In this document: positions 31,881-44,800 of the stretch, in pieces
Position numbering within the stretch: the first letter of the stretch is position 1
Layout: every line of letters starts with the position of its first letter
Source of the DNA: Delphinapterus leucas
Lineage: Eukaryota > Chordata > Mammalia > Artiodactyla > Monodontidae
Direction of reading: 5' to 3'
DNA: 64,000 bases
Assembly (NCBI RefSeq): GCF_002288925.2
Contig: NW_022098043.1
Span: forward strand, 5,628,901-5,692,900
The notes under the pieces: model-generated
Told to the model about the DNA's origin: nothing
Databases searched by the model: none
The model's input: only the letters and a program-made list of their open reading frames with translations
Made by a program: the position numbers and the translations under genes

Positions 31881-34800
31881 CATTACCTATTTCAAATTCA
31901 ATTGTGTCCTAAAACATTATTTTATTCGTAATCCTTGCAAGGAATATTGTTTTCCAACTATAACTGCCTATGTGAGTGATCAAATTCATGCAAAATTTGT
32001 CTATTCCAGTACGTATCGTGGATATCAGACTGAGAATTAGACTAAATTCTAGTATTTATTCCAAATAGCACTGCACTGATTGATGTTCTCTCATAGTCTT
32101 TCCTAATTTGGCAATTTTATCCTTTATTTTTATTAAAAACAGGTTCAAAGGCTTTTGAACATTCTTGCAGGCATTGGATAATTTGCGTTAAATAAAATGG
32201 GGTTGGGGAAGCAGACTGCAATTTATTTTGACCCACATTCTTTCTATAAAGGATAATTTGTTGTCTGAAGACCTTATTTGCTGGAGTGAATGTACATAAC
32301 AGGAAAAAATGTTAGTACTGTGGCGTCAATTGCTCTGCGGACTAAACTTCATGTAAACTTTTAGTATACATGATTGTGACTACCACTTCAGTTACTGGTT
32401 TAGGAATATAATTTCCTATTGCTATGTAAATTTACTCTGAGAAACACTCATGCCTTATTAAGAGAGGCTTAAAAATATCCAGTAGTCCTACTTCTGACTT
32501 TCTGTTAATACCTCTTATTTTAATTTTTTTTACTACTCGAATGGCTAAAGTTTTGTTGGCCAAGTCATAGCATCTATTTCCATTTCCTTGAGAAATTCTG
32601 ATTTATTGTAACTACTTTTTTTTGCTTGAGAATAAAAGGAACAAAAGAATCTGACCCTAACAGTGCAGAAAACTCTATCACTTTCAAATTACCAATAAAA
32701 TTTTCCCTTCTATTCTATTCTTAGGTGAATCTAAAATGTTTTTAAATTATAAAAATAAGCCATTGGAGAATAATTAAAATGGGCACACCTTTATTTTGTG
32801 TTTTGTTCTTGTTTGGTGTCTTTTATGACAGGAGTGGAGTATTAGATTTCAAAATTATAAGCCACTTAATTCCTTGTGAGCTCAGGTAGATCATATTTTG
32901 GGTTTCATGGCTTCTTTTTTGACTTTGAGGAGGAAAATGAATATTTGCTGATGAAAGTCAATATATCTGATTTCTCTTTAAAAGTACACTTATTACATAG
33001 TACAGTAAGTTAACAGACCTTGTTCATATTCCTTTTATGTTTTGGAAGCTAATAAAGGAATTATATATAATTGCTGTGTATAATAGTGTCAAGTTAACAT
33101 GGGTATCTATTTGATGAAGCTTAGATCTGGTTGTTTTTCTCATGCCCATGTATGCAAGTAAAGACACCAAACATTCTTTAAATTCTGCCTTTAAACTTCG
33201 AAAATACAATTTGAAGCTATAACTATAAATCTAAATTAGACTTAAGTACAACCTTGATTTTTCTTGGAAAGAAGAGAGGATCTAGAAATAAAATTTGAAT
33301 TGTTTGTATTTCTTACAACTTAGATGTTACCAGCAACAAAGTTCTTAGGAACAAAATTAGGAATGGGAATAGAAGTGATTCTGAAAAAGTAATTTATGTG
33401 CTTCCCCCGCCCATCCTAAAATATAAACCCTAGTAAGAACATAAGAATCAAACCTAGGTTCCATGTCAAAATCCTTTAATTACAAATTATATTTCGCTCT
33501 CACCAATTAAAAATATATCTATAGAGGTGTCCCTCTAATATTGCCTTATAGGTTTTTTAACAGACGGACAAAACTTTATAAGCATTAAATCTCACTCTAG
33601 AGCTTTTTCCTTGTTGATGTCTTCTTATAAGCTATTCCGAGAAAATAGCTTCAGAGCTTAAATTTTCACAGAAGTAAATTTAACAATCTAAATAATATAC
33701 AAACCTGAAAAATGTCAGTTGAGGAGATTTTTATTCTAGATTTGCATGACGTTTTTTCTTAAATAGGCACAAATTATGAGTTCTGGGAAATCTGATTTCC
33801 GACTCTCCTGCCGTCTTTTTTGTTCCCCAACCTAATTCATTTGGTTTTATTTCTGAGCCTGCTACAGTAACGTTTGTGTTGGGAAAGATTTTTACTTTAT
33901 ATTGAGGATGACCTCTTCTTTGTAGGTACCCTCCTGAGATTGACGTATATATGCCCCCTCCCCATAATGAAATACTAATTTTTATTTGATCACTCATTTA
34001 TAGCAGTTGCTTAAATGTATGTATTTATATGATGGTGTTTTAATTTTTTAAAAGCAAAAAAGTTCTAATAAGTAGCCAGATTTTTAATAATTCCAAGTTT
34101 ATTTGATCAATTGATGTGGAAATTGAGTTACTATGGTTCTGTAGGTAGTTTTTTTAAACAAAAGAGTTCAGCATAATTGTTTTTCAGTTATTCTAGTTAC
34201 TGGGGTTATTCTGCATAAGAAAGCCCAATGCTTTCTGTTAGTAGATAATTTTTCTCTCATTTGACTTTGAAATGTGATTTAGGAGTTGAACCCTCTTTTT
34301 AAAAAGGTCAGCATGCATCGAAATAAATTATATATATTAAATTCCAGAAGAGAAGGGACGTAAAATTCCATTCCTAGCATAAAGCCATATAATATTCTTG
34401 AAACTCATTGCATCATTTGCCTCCTGCCCATTTGGATAATCATACCTACGTTTTATTAATTGTGTATTATTTGTAAAACCAAACCCTTCCAGTAAATACT
34501 TGCTATAAGGCTATCACTTGTCAATTAAAAAGACTTCTGAAGATGTTAAAATTTACCATTTTGATTTTTCCAAAGAGAAGTTTATTATATTGAACTATCC
34601 AGTATTCTTAAAACCAACCAAAGTATATAGAAGAATTGTTATTGTTGTTCTTTATTATGTGAAGCCACTTAAGTGAGCAGCTAAGAAAAAGCCTTATAGA
34701 AAGGGTGCACTGGATTTATAAGTGTGTTTATGTTTCTCTGAGAATGGGAGCTTCTGTTAACTTAGTTGTTCTAAGACAGTGGATTGGGTGACTGACTAGA

Positions 34801-35151
34801 GAATCCAGAATGACAAATCCATTGACAAGGCATGTTTACTTTTGCATTAGAAGTTTGTTGATTAGTTTTTATTTTTGAAATGCAAACACTAAACTTTAAA
34901 AATATTGCATATTTAATGTATTGGTCAGTAATTTAATATAAATATTTAATTGGAAGTGATCATTATTAATCTTTCTAGGAAAGTTTTTTTTCCTTTTAAA
35001 TATATATACATATACTTTTTATTTAGAGGTTACCAGAAGCTCTGGGTTTTTTGTTTTGTTTCTGTTTTTTAATCATTTTCAGATGTTATCCAGAAATCTG
35101 CAAGTGTACTTTTCCTGTTTTAACTCCTTCCTTTTATCACCTGACTATCAG
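31881..35151 (+). other. Repeat-free extended 3'UTR or 3'UTR intron
   Basis: 3.3 kb of AT-rich sequence with no SINE or LINE that I can recognise and several further AATAAA motifs (for example 32191 and 32694). It may be extended 3'UTR or an intron leading to the candidate exon at 35152. No ORF of interest. Confidence 0.45.
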
Positions 35152-35663
35152 GGAAGCGAGGTTGAGGCTGCCCTGACCTGACATGTCATGATGTCGACTT
35201 GCTAGGTGGGGTTCGCTGGGGACGATAACCAGTGGAATTATTGGTAAGAACTTTTTTTTTCCTATTTTTTTTTTTTTTGTCAGTAGTGGGTCATTAAGTT
35301 TGGGAGAATGCCCATATTCTGTAAGTGGGCATTTATGTCAGCCTTGTAGAAAAATAAGACTTTAATATTAGGTAATACGGTTCTTAATAGGAACATATAA
35401 TAAGTACTTCATACTCTTTATTCTCAAATTCGTATATTAGCGGAAAGGCCTGCAAGTATGAAGTAATGAAATATTCAGGGTATATTTTAAGTGGTCAAGA
35501 TAGACTCTAAATCTCTTGGAGAAACAGTAACTTTATTTTATGTGATTTCAATCCCTCTAATATTTTCCTTATATTTACATTTTTATGGGGTAGATGAGCT
35601 TATAATGCATCTTTAAAAATATTTATTGCACATGAATGTTAGTAGAAAAAAAATAGGAAGGTG

Positions 35664-35860
35664 GGGCTTCCCTGGTGGTGCAGTGGTTGAGAGTCCGCCT
35701 GCTGATGCAGGGGACGCGGGTTCGTGCCCCGGTCTGGAAGAATCCCATGTGCCACGGAGCGGCTGGGCCCGTGAGCCATGGCCGCTGGGCCTGCACGTCT
35801 GGAGCCTGTGCTCCGCAACGGGAGAGGCCACGGCAGTGAGAGGCCCGCATACCGCAAAAA
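35664..35860 (+). mobile_element. CHR-type SINE, short GC-rich subfamily, sense
   Basis: gggcttccctggtggtgcag to cataccgcaaaaaaaa. Target duplication aaaaaataggaaggtg on both sides (ending 35663 and about 35883). Confidence 0.93.
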
Positions 35861-37165
35861 AAAATTAAAAAAATAGGAAGGTGTTAATAGAATGGAAGGT
35901 TTAAACACTAGGATAAATTATTTTTTAAAGTCCTCCAAAAGAGATACTAACGTTATAAAATGAAACTTAAAAGTTTTAGCAATTTGACAAACAAGAGTGG
36001 GCTCAGTTTAAAAGTACATTTGATATGATGACTTTAGGTCAAGAGGAAATTACATAACTGAAATATTAGGACCTTGAATATAGCAGTAACACAAATCTAT
36101 CAACTTGTGTTTCCTCTGAAACCCAGACAGCTGATGGGATTAGTAGATATTGATAGAATTAGAGTAGATTTTTAGGTCATTACTGAAGAGCAAAATCTCA
36201 TACTCAGGAGATTCTATGATGATAAAGTATAAATTGAGGAAATTAAATGTAATAATTAGGCATTTCTGACTACCACATAAAAAGTAATTGTAGTATAACA
36301 TAAGCACTGGTTAAAAGTAATTATGAATTTTCATGCCTAGAACCTCCTCAATATTCTTATGCCTTCTTTGTTGGTTGGGCGTTATCAGTCTAGGGAGAAT
36401 CTCCTAGGTATTAATGGGCTAGTCAGTGTCATGAATGTAAACCTTTATCTGTAAGCTTGCTATAGAGTAGCTGTATATTACTACAATGAAATTATACTAT
36501 AAGAACTGCAGTGATTGTATCATTGTGTTAAAGTACTTGTTTCTCTTCTGACACATTTTATGCACGTATCAGTGATAGAAATGATTGGGGTGTCGAACTT
36601 TTAGATTGCACTTAATACCGTGTTATCCTAGGGAAGTTTTATAATTAGCAATAGGATCACTCAAGTAGTGCTGAGGGGTTCATATAACTTAAGGAAAATG
36701 CAGTGCAAACTTGCTGGCTTTTATACGCTAACAATAAAATACATTTCATGGGACCAAAAAAGAAGGAAGCATTATGGGGGAAAACTTGAATTCCTCAAAT
36801 ATAAAAAAGGGCTTTCATTTTCTGTAGTAACTTCGTCAGGATCCCATGAACATTGCGTATCTTGATGTCTCATTTATGATGGTTGGACAAAGGGGACTTC
36901 TCTAGCCTGTTGAGTAACACAGATAGAATTGTACTTTAATGAGTCTTATTGTGATGTCTAGTACTGTTATAAGGCTATTTCTATAACTGAGCTGAAAGCT
37001 CCTGCAAACATTACATTGCTGATACGCATACAGTAACATGAGAATATTAAAATAGGAACATTTGCAAGACCATTTAATCAGCAGTTTAATAAAAATTAAT
37101 GCTTTTGGTACAGTGTTCAGGTACCATAACTGTGTTGGAATATTTGTACAATGTTAAATATTTTT

Positions 37166-37171
37166 AATAAA
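37166..37171 (+). terminator. HNRNPR: Distal polyadenylation signal with GU-rich element
   Basis: tttttaataaaatctaac, then about 15-20 nt later a long GT-rich run (gtgttgtgttggtgattttg, continuing gggtggggtgtg). Upstream TGTA motifs (ttgtacaatg) are also present. This is the most complete polyA site in the window. Confidence 0.65.
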
Positions 37172-37189
37172 ATCTAACATGTTCAAAGT

Positions 37190-39600
37190 GTTGTGTTGGT
37201 GATTTTGGGTGGGGTGTGATGGGTTCAACTGTGCAAAAAAGATTCAATAGTACTATAATTGAGACTTTTGTAGTCAAATGGAGTTCTGTTCCTCAAATTT
37301 AGTACTAGATATTGGGCACCTGTTCAAGTGAAGGTAGTGAAGGAGTGGGATAGTGAAAATAAAAGTACCGAATGAACTCTAGTGGGTTTATTAGAGTATC
37401 AGGAAGTAGCTTTACTGGGGTTAGAACTGGGTCTACAGGTGTCAGATGGGATTGTTGTCTTTGGCATAATAGGCTACTTATAAAGCTTCTCTGGTGAGAT
37501 TGTGGCATATCCACATTGGAAATGATCCTAGAAAACATAGAGTTGGGCAAAGGGAAACACTTGTACAGTGCTTTTATAAGTAGGCATTTTATTCTCCCAG
37601 TGTCCTTGACCCCTTGACATGACATTTCAGCAAGTGAAGGAGAAGTGAGGGAATACTTGAGAAAGGCTATGTTGGAGGATTTAGGTGCATCACTGGGAAA
37701 TATCTCCAGTGTGTAAGAAATACCATATAGAAGCCTCTCTGTTTCATACTGATCCCATTGTCTTAAAGATACCCCTAATCTAGTAGTATTTCTTGTGACT
37801 TCTTTTCCTTGAAGGTGTACTTAGTTCCTTACCAGTCAAAAAGGTAGAAGCTCTGCAACTCAGAATGGAAATTTACTGGAAGTACTGTGCTCATTCCTCT
37901 GAATACTGTACCATTAATAACAATAAGGATTTAGGAGGAAAGTGACCTCATGATTTGTAAATAAATCGAGTAAGAAACCATTCAGAAGGAGTAGTAATAC
38001 ATTCTGCCTTGTCTCCTTTAAATGAAGACTGTTAAGAAAATGTGAGCTATGGGGAAGAAAAAGTGTACCCTATTGTTTAAGAAAGAGTAGACAAAATTCT
38101 TTGGTCAGTATTTTCCAGAAAGAGTTTACTGTTTTTATTTTCCTTTTCTCCCAAATCAAGAGGTCACTCACTGAGACAGTAAGGAATGTTCTGACAGCAA
38201 AAATATCTAAACTTGGACACCTTAGGAGTTGGCAGAGCTGGGGATCAGGGCGGATTGGGGCAGGGGTGGTGCAGCTCACTGCTTTATGGTGTATGTTTTC
38301 CAAAAATAGAAGGAGGTTGATTTTTGATGATCATTTTAGGCTTAGGCTCTATTGGTATCTTTTGGCTCTACCTAAAGCCCTAAATTTATTTATTTTTAGA
38401 AATAAGATTTTATTAAGTATTTTCCCTACGGAGTATATTTTATTCACATAGGGGAATATCTTCCTGTTGCTATGAAAGAAATCACATTTCTGTTTATTTA
38501 GACTTGAAATCTGTGACTGAAATCACAATCATGTATAGACATTTCCTCAAAAAACTAATAAGCAAGAGTAGTGTTTTATTCACCTATTTACTTAAAATTC
38601 CCTAAGGGTGATTTTAGGCCTAGCTGTCCATTTATTAAGAGGACAGGAGGTTAAATTAGTCATAAAATTGTACAACTTAGTCATGCCTTTTAAAATAATG
38701 TGAGGTTTGGTCACTTAAAAGTTTTTTCCCACAGGATTAAAGGTGAGGACCAATATTGTTAAGTGTAGTAACATTGGTGAAAAAGGAGCTCAGCCTCAGT
38801 TTTCAAACATGTAAAGGGGAAGATATTTCCTTAAATACGAAAATATTGCATAATTAGAGATCTCATGTACTATATTGAGCACTTTTTAATAGAATCTGGA
38901 GACAGAGACATCTATACAGGTGGTTCTCGGGGTGTTAATTTCAAGCTTCCACCAGGAATCCTTTAAATCTGCAAATTTCAGTTGCCTACGTTTTTAAGTA
39001 GATTAAGCAGAGGTTAACATATTTGAAAAGGCCATTACTGTTTATCAGCTAAATCACTATTTTAAAATTTTATGGGAAAAAAAGTGAAAAATATCATCAA
39101 GACAAATCTTGTTTTTATTTGAACCCATTGATTATAATGGTATGTGTTTATATATTTCATTATTGTTCAAGTACCTCAATTGCTTTGGTCAGAACGACTT
39201 GGGCATACTTCTGGCAAGCTAGGTATAACTAAATATTTTGGTTAGATGGTACATGTTTAGCATTGGCTTATCATATTGAAACTTTCTTTCCATGCTTCCT
39301 GTTAAGAAGTATAACCTTATTAGATCAATAATATTTAAGTATCATCTATGTAGAGTTGGTGTGGAAAACAATTTGATCTATTTCAATATAACCAACAATA
39401 AATACTGTTACTGAAATGTCTTTTTAAATCCTGAAGAGTAATGTAAGTATGCTTGTTAGTTGTAATGTCATTTTTATTTGACTTTTCAAAGGTGGGAAAA
39501 AGATAAATGAGACCGTTTGTTGCATTTATCAAAATAATTTTGCAAGAACTTCTGGTGATTATTTTAACTTTTTAGTTAAACTGTTTAGGTCACAGTTCAC
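37190..39600. other. Intergenic, no recognised feature
   Basis: AT-rich sequence without recognisable young repeats. ORFs of about 77-116 codons (37305-37625 minus, 38070-38303 minus, 38101-38451 plus) show no familiar motif and I do not call them genes. Confidence 0.5.
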
Positions 39601-39607
39601 CATTCAA

Positions 39608-39745
39608 CAGTGTTTCTCAAACTTTAATGTGGATGGGAATCCCTGGGGATTTTTTGAAAATGCAGATTCTGATTCAATAACTTGAGATGGAGCAAGAATC
39701 TTGACTTCTAACGTGCTCGTAGGTGATGTCAATGTCCCTAATTAC
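39608..39745 (+). mobile_element. MER5A-like hAT fragment
   Basis: gtttctcaaactttaatgtg, gaaaatgcagattctgattc and gaatcttgacttctaacg match the MER5A pattern, diverged. Confidence 0.6.
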
Positions 39746-40554
39746 ACTTTGAATAAATAGCATGGTCATAGATTATATCACATTTGGGGGGTTTTTAGAG
39801 AGTAGACCTTAGCAGAAAAGATACCAACAACAGATGTTCACAGTGGTTTGTAGGATGGTTGGTCTAGGTGGATCTAGTTGGAGATTAAAAACTTTAGTAA
39901 TGACCACCACAAATGTTTATTGTGTTTAGATCCCAAGGAAAGGTTAAGAGCATAATCTGCAAGAAAATGAAATGAGTTTTGAAAATTAGGCATTAATAGT
40001 TTTAGGGAACTGATGGAAGATAAGAAGGAAAAAGCAAAAAAGACTGGGTGGCTGAGGAAGTGTCATGGCATGTTTATTTAGGAATTACATCAGAAAACAG
40101 ATACAGAAAGTCATAGAAGATAAAAATAACTTCTGACAGCTCGGAAAGGGAAGGCTAATAGGTAACAAAAAAAATAGCCATGTGGTATTATTTTTCTTGA
40201 AATCTCTGACTTAAAAAAAAAAGTTAACATTCATTAATCAGGTCAAAGTAAGCCTTTGGTGGTGAAAAATTAAAGCAGATTAAGGAAGAAAATCATTAAA
40301 GATGACTTTAAAAATAATTTATATGGATTAAGGTCAACAGATGGGAAATGTAAAGAATAGAAATGGCAGGTATCCATACCAAAAACGGTATCCATTTTTA
40401 TATAAAGAGGGACTAGGATGTAGTCCCTGGGAACTGATAAAATATCTTACTTTCAACTCTAAAACTTTATTTTGAAAAATAAAAAAATATTATAGATGAA
40501 GTATGGAAAAGAAATATTCTGCTGTTTCCTTATGCCAAGCATTTTTTTTTAATG

Positions 40555-40810
40555 GTAGGTTAATAATACTAACTATTGTGTGAGTATTGTGTTACCAGGC
40601 ACTGTGCTAAAGGAATCACTTTATATTTTGTGTATCATGTAATCAACAGCCCTTTAAGGTAGGTGGTATTGTCCCTACTTTAAATATGAGGAACTCAGAG
40701 ATTGAGATTTAAGTAATATTTTTTGCATAGCTAGTGGTTCTATAAAGTGGCGAAGCCAGGATTCAAACCCTGTTCTGCCTGAGTATACACTCATAACTAC
40801 TAGGTTAGGA
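40555..40810 (+). mobile_element. MIR element, nearly full length
   Basis: taccaggcactgtgctaaag, aggtaggtggtattgtccc and gccaggattcaaaccctgtt lie in MIR order. Confidence 0.8.
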
Positions 40811-40910
40811 ATAGGCCTAATGAGTCAGGTTAGACTTAAATGTTTAATTTTATGTTTACTTTAACTTATGCCTAAAATAAAGCCAAACTAATTTGAATTT
40901 AGAGTAGCTT

Positions 40911-41142
40911 TGATCCTTGAACAATACAGGGTTTACAGGGACCAGCCCTCCTTGTAGTGGAAAATTCACATATAGCTTACAGTTGGCCCTCCTTATGCAC
41001 GGTTCCTCTGTGTATGCCGTTCCACGTTCTCGGATTCAACCGACCACAGATCATATAGTACTATATAGTATTTACTATTGAAAAAAATTCACATATAAGT
41101 GGACCAATACAGTTCAAACCTGTGTCGTTCAAGGGTCAACTG
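40911..41142. mobile_element. Tigger/MER2-like DNA transposon fragment
   Basis: Terminal inverted repeats ccttgaacaatacaggg (left) and cctgtgtcgttcaaggg (right), with cagttggccctccttatgca and ggattcaaccgaccacaga inside. Non-autonomous and decayed. Confidence 0.65.
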
Positions 41143-41178
41143 TAAAGTCCTAGATTAAAATGGATTGCTAAAGGGAAT

Positions 41179-41205
41179 GTGTGTGTGTGTGTGTGTGTGT
41201 GTGGT
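41179..41205. repeat. (GT)n microsatellite
   Basis: About 13 uninterrupted GT units. A second compound (GT)(GC) run is at about 41961-41981. Confidence 0.95.
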
Positions 41206-41470
41206 GATGATAGTTGCCATTTGTTTTGTTTTTCTTCCGTTATTCATTTATAAAAGTTAAGGCCAAAATATATTGGATTTTGGTCTCCAGAAAAGCCATT
41301 TTTAACTAAGCAAACTTACAGTTGATTTGGAAAGGGAATGCCACTTTCTGATTGACTTAAAAAAAATTTTTTTTTACTTAAAATTTTAAAATTTCACTTA
41401 TTTTATTCACAAAATCCAAATTAATCTTCATCCCTGAGTTTGGTCTATACTAGCGTTTAAAGTATTGGGT

Positions 41471-41831
41471 TTTTTTAATTGAATTCTTTTAATTTAAAAA
41501 AATTTTTGGCTGTGTTGTGTCTTCGTTGCTGTGCATGTGGGCTTTTTTTCTCTAGTTGCGGCGAGCGGGGGCTACTCTTAGTTGTGGTGCGTGGGCTTCT
41601 CATTGTGGTGGCTCTCTTGTTGCAGAGCACGGGTTCTAGGCGCAGGCTTCAGTAGTTGTGGCTCAGGGGCTCAGTAGTTGTGGCTCGTGGGCTCTGGAGC
41701 ACAGGCTCAGTAGTTGTGGCACACGGGCGTAGTTGCTCCGGCGGCATGTGGGATCTTCCCGGACCAGGGCTTGAACCCATGTCCCCTGCATTGGCAGGCG
41801 TATTCTTAACCACTGCTCCAGCAGGGAAGTC
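41471..41831 (-). mobile_element. CHR-type SINE, long subfamily
   Basis: ggctgtgttgtgtcttcg to ccagcagggaagtcc. Flanks taaagtattgggttttttta and taagtattttttaaa look like diverged target duplicates. Confidence 0.85.
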
Positions 41832-44800
41832 CTAAGTATTTTTTAAAATGTTGTATTAAGCCATCCCCATCATCTATCTAACATTTGGTTTCAGTTCTAC
41901 ATTTTTCAAGGACATGGTAGAAAAGTTTGTTAAAGGCCTTCACTTAAACGAAACCTCAGTGTGTGTGTGCGCGCGCGCGTGCACAAGATACAGAATTAAC
42001 ACATAAAAGGAGCCAGTATAGTCAGCCGTAAAATTGGTCATGTAGAGAACCTATTTTCCTTCCCTGATGCAGAAAGAAAGGTGGTCTGTAAAAAAAATTT
42101 TTTTAATAAAAAAAATTATGGCTTTAGATTATTCAGGGTTTTCTCTGCTGTTCTATTTCGTGAAAATCTGAGCTATATAAAAATGGTATATAGGTAACCA
42201 GATATCAATATTTTTGTTAAAAGCCTATTAATTCTTAAGGACTGTAATGTCTTGCTTCTAGAATTCTATGTAATTTGGTCCATTGCTTAAAATAATTGGG
42301 TATTTCAGAATAGATTCAGGGATTCCCAGTACTCAGCAGTCCTGAATTTAAGTCACCATGATGGTAATGTGATGCTATAAGGGATTAGCTGAAGACTTTT
42401 TATTTATGATACCTGAACTTAAGTCTTTTCTTTGAGTTTATAACTGATCAGTTGATCTGGCTCTAAGAAAACTAGCTCTCTCCTTAACGGAATTTTCACA
42501 TGATTAGTTTTGTTTGGTGTAGACTAAATGTTTCCCAGAAGGAGATTATTAATGATTTGAAATATTACATTAATAAAGGATCTGGCCAATATTTTCTGAA
42601 AAGTCACTATCATTGCTGTTTTAAAAGTAATATTTTTATATCAGCTTTAGTGTTCCTTTATATTTAAATCTGCAAAGTAGGTCAAAGCAATGATAAGTGC
42701 TTCTTAAAATTTACCCAAAGATTCTGTCTGGGGCAGAATATTTAAGTCTATAGATGTATAGTATAGTAGTCTTGAAGAAAGAAGTTTGACTAACTGTATT
42801 CCAGCAGCTGAACACTGACATGAATTCTCAGCATATAATTTATGTGATCTTGCTTACCAATAAATATTTGGGAAAAATGTTTAAATAGTTGTAATAAATA
42901 GCAAAGTCAAATTGAGGCTTCATCATTACATGTGGTGTTGAAAATTATTAACTTTACTCTTATTTTTATTAATGTAACATGTTTTTCACCTTAACAAGAT
43001 TGCAGAATATACAGCTGCTTTCTCCATAGTGTGGGCTTTCAGTATGACAGTAAGAACTACCAAAAGTTCCCCATACTGGCTTTTGTCCTTGAGAAGTATT
43101 ATAACAGTAATTAACTTTTCTTTTTCTTTTCAGAAAGTACAGTAACATCTTGATCAACCTGTTAATGTGTAGGATAGGAAGGGATATAATCAAATAGATT
43201 CATCTTGTACATTATCAACCAAATCTAGATAATCAACTAAAAGTCAGTTATTTATTGAAAAGGTTAATAAGTCTAGTCTGTACCTAATGTTGATAATTGA
43301 TACGTTGTCCTTCATTTTACAATCATTGAGTGTTTTACATTTCAGGAGTTAGAAATACAAATAGTAAGTCATCATTATCCTCAAAGAATTTAGAAAAGAT
43401 TCCAGGAGGCAGTAATAGATTTATAAATAGTAGGGATCATCAAACCAAATCTTCCAGAAAAAACACCATTGGAAATTTGAAAGGGATTCTGTGCTCATAA
43501 TAAAATATTCAGCTTATAATTGGAATACATGAATAATGTGTATGATTTGGATTACTCCTAGAGAGAAGAGCTTGTAAAATGTATATATCATGAATTTTTA
43601 AACTAAAATTGTTTAGTATCCACTGGATATGATCAAAGTAACTTGATTTTAGGAATTTTCACTGTACAGTTCAAATTTTAAAATGTAAAGATGGAGTGAC
43701 CATATGAATTTGAAAGAACAAATGTGAAGGTAGGTTTCCTTATATTTGTATCTGTTTTTCCCTTACTGAAAACTGAGCCTTTAAGTGAGAAATCCCTGGT
43801 CAGGGTTGAAATAATGGGCAGTTCTTTGAAATATTTCTTACCTCCCTGAAGGTAAACAGACATACAGATGTTGCTTTGTTCCAGTGGAGTAGATTTACTA
43901 AAAATATTTTTTTTCTCCATTCCCTGTAATTCATAAGGCCCCTCATGAGGTCAAGCTGTTTCAAACTCCATGATGTCGTAACAAAACTGGCTAGTGTCTA
44001 ATAATACACACTGTTATTTCTGTTTTTCACCTATGAACATTTTCTCTTTTAAGAAGTTCTAAGACCTATAATTGCTAGCCAGAACTTTTAGTCAGTAAGA
44101 GAGAACTGAGGTTAACACGTTGAAGTGGTTATAATTTCAGTCAAAAACAAACTTGGCAGAAGAACTAATACTGAATGCTTCCAATGGGCTGTCATTGTCT
44201 TAAGAAAGTGTAAATGTGAAAACTGAGACAGAGACATTTTGGTCCAAGGTCCTCCTGAATAGAAGTGGCCAATCCTGAATTGACCCTGGTTGGTCTGATA
44301 CCAGAGCTCACATTTTAACCACCACTCTGTACTGCCTTCTGGGTTTTACTTGCTGTGTGCAGTCTTATCTGGTAAATGTCATTAGGCTTCTTTGAAATAT
44401 TGAATAACTGGGGTATTACTAACTAGTTGGTTAGACTATTAGTTTCCCCAGCTCAGAACTGTAGGTGGGGCCAAAGACTAGTTTCATAGAAATGACAGCA
44501 TAAGAATTATTTTGTGTTGTGATGGTAAGACTAATGATAGCCTCTGAATAGCTGAGAAGCTTCCGTTTTGTAAATAAATATTGCTATCAGTGTAGCCTTC
44601 ATTAATTGAACCTTCTTAAACCTATTTATGGTTAACTACTCTCTTTTTAAAATTTTTTTTGTATTTGTGGCTTTTGTCACAAGTTTACTAATCATCTTGT
44701 GATTTGAGATTTCTTTTTACCAATTTTAAAACATTTCCTAGTTAGTGTTTCAGGATTTGTTTTAAATTACTTTGAATGAAATGGAGCCAGACTGTGGTAT

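Larger units (their letters stand above)
35152..37187 (+). other. HNRNPR: Candidate alternative terminal exon (SYNCRIP-Q1-like)
   Basis: A pyrimidine-rich tract (35111-35140) and tatcag lead into ggaagcgaggttgaggctgc. Read in frame 1 it gives GSEVEAALT then stop. The hnRNP Q1 isoform of the paralogue SYNCRIP ends, as I recall, GKGVEAGPDLLQ, and the bases here (gttgaggctg, cctgacctg) would fit that exon with small indels. The GC content is higher than the flanks. A donor GTAAGA at 35244 means 35152-35243 could be a 92-nt internal exon instead. If it is terminal, the polyA site at 37166 ends it. Upstream donors that could pair: 30809 (phase 0) or 31221. A later SINE (35664-35860) has inserted into it. 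Confidence 0.45.

Noticed and set aside
35141..35200. Possible box C/D snoRNA (ctga and atgatgt motifs) at the candidate exon
   Set aside because: No terminal stem, the C-box is imperfect and the boxes are in the wrong order and spacing; the exon reading explains the segment better.
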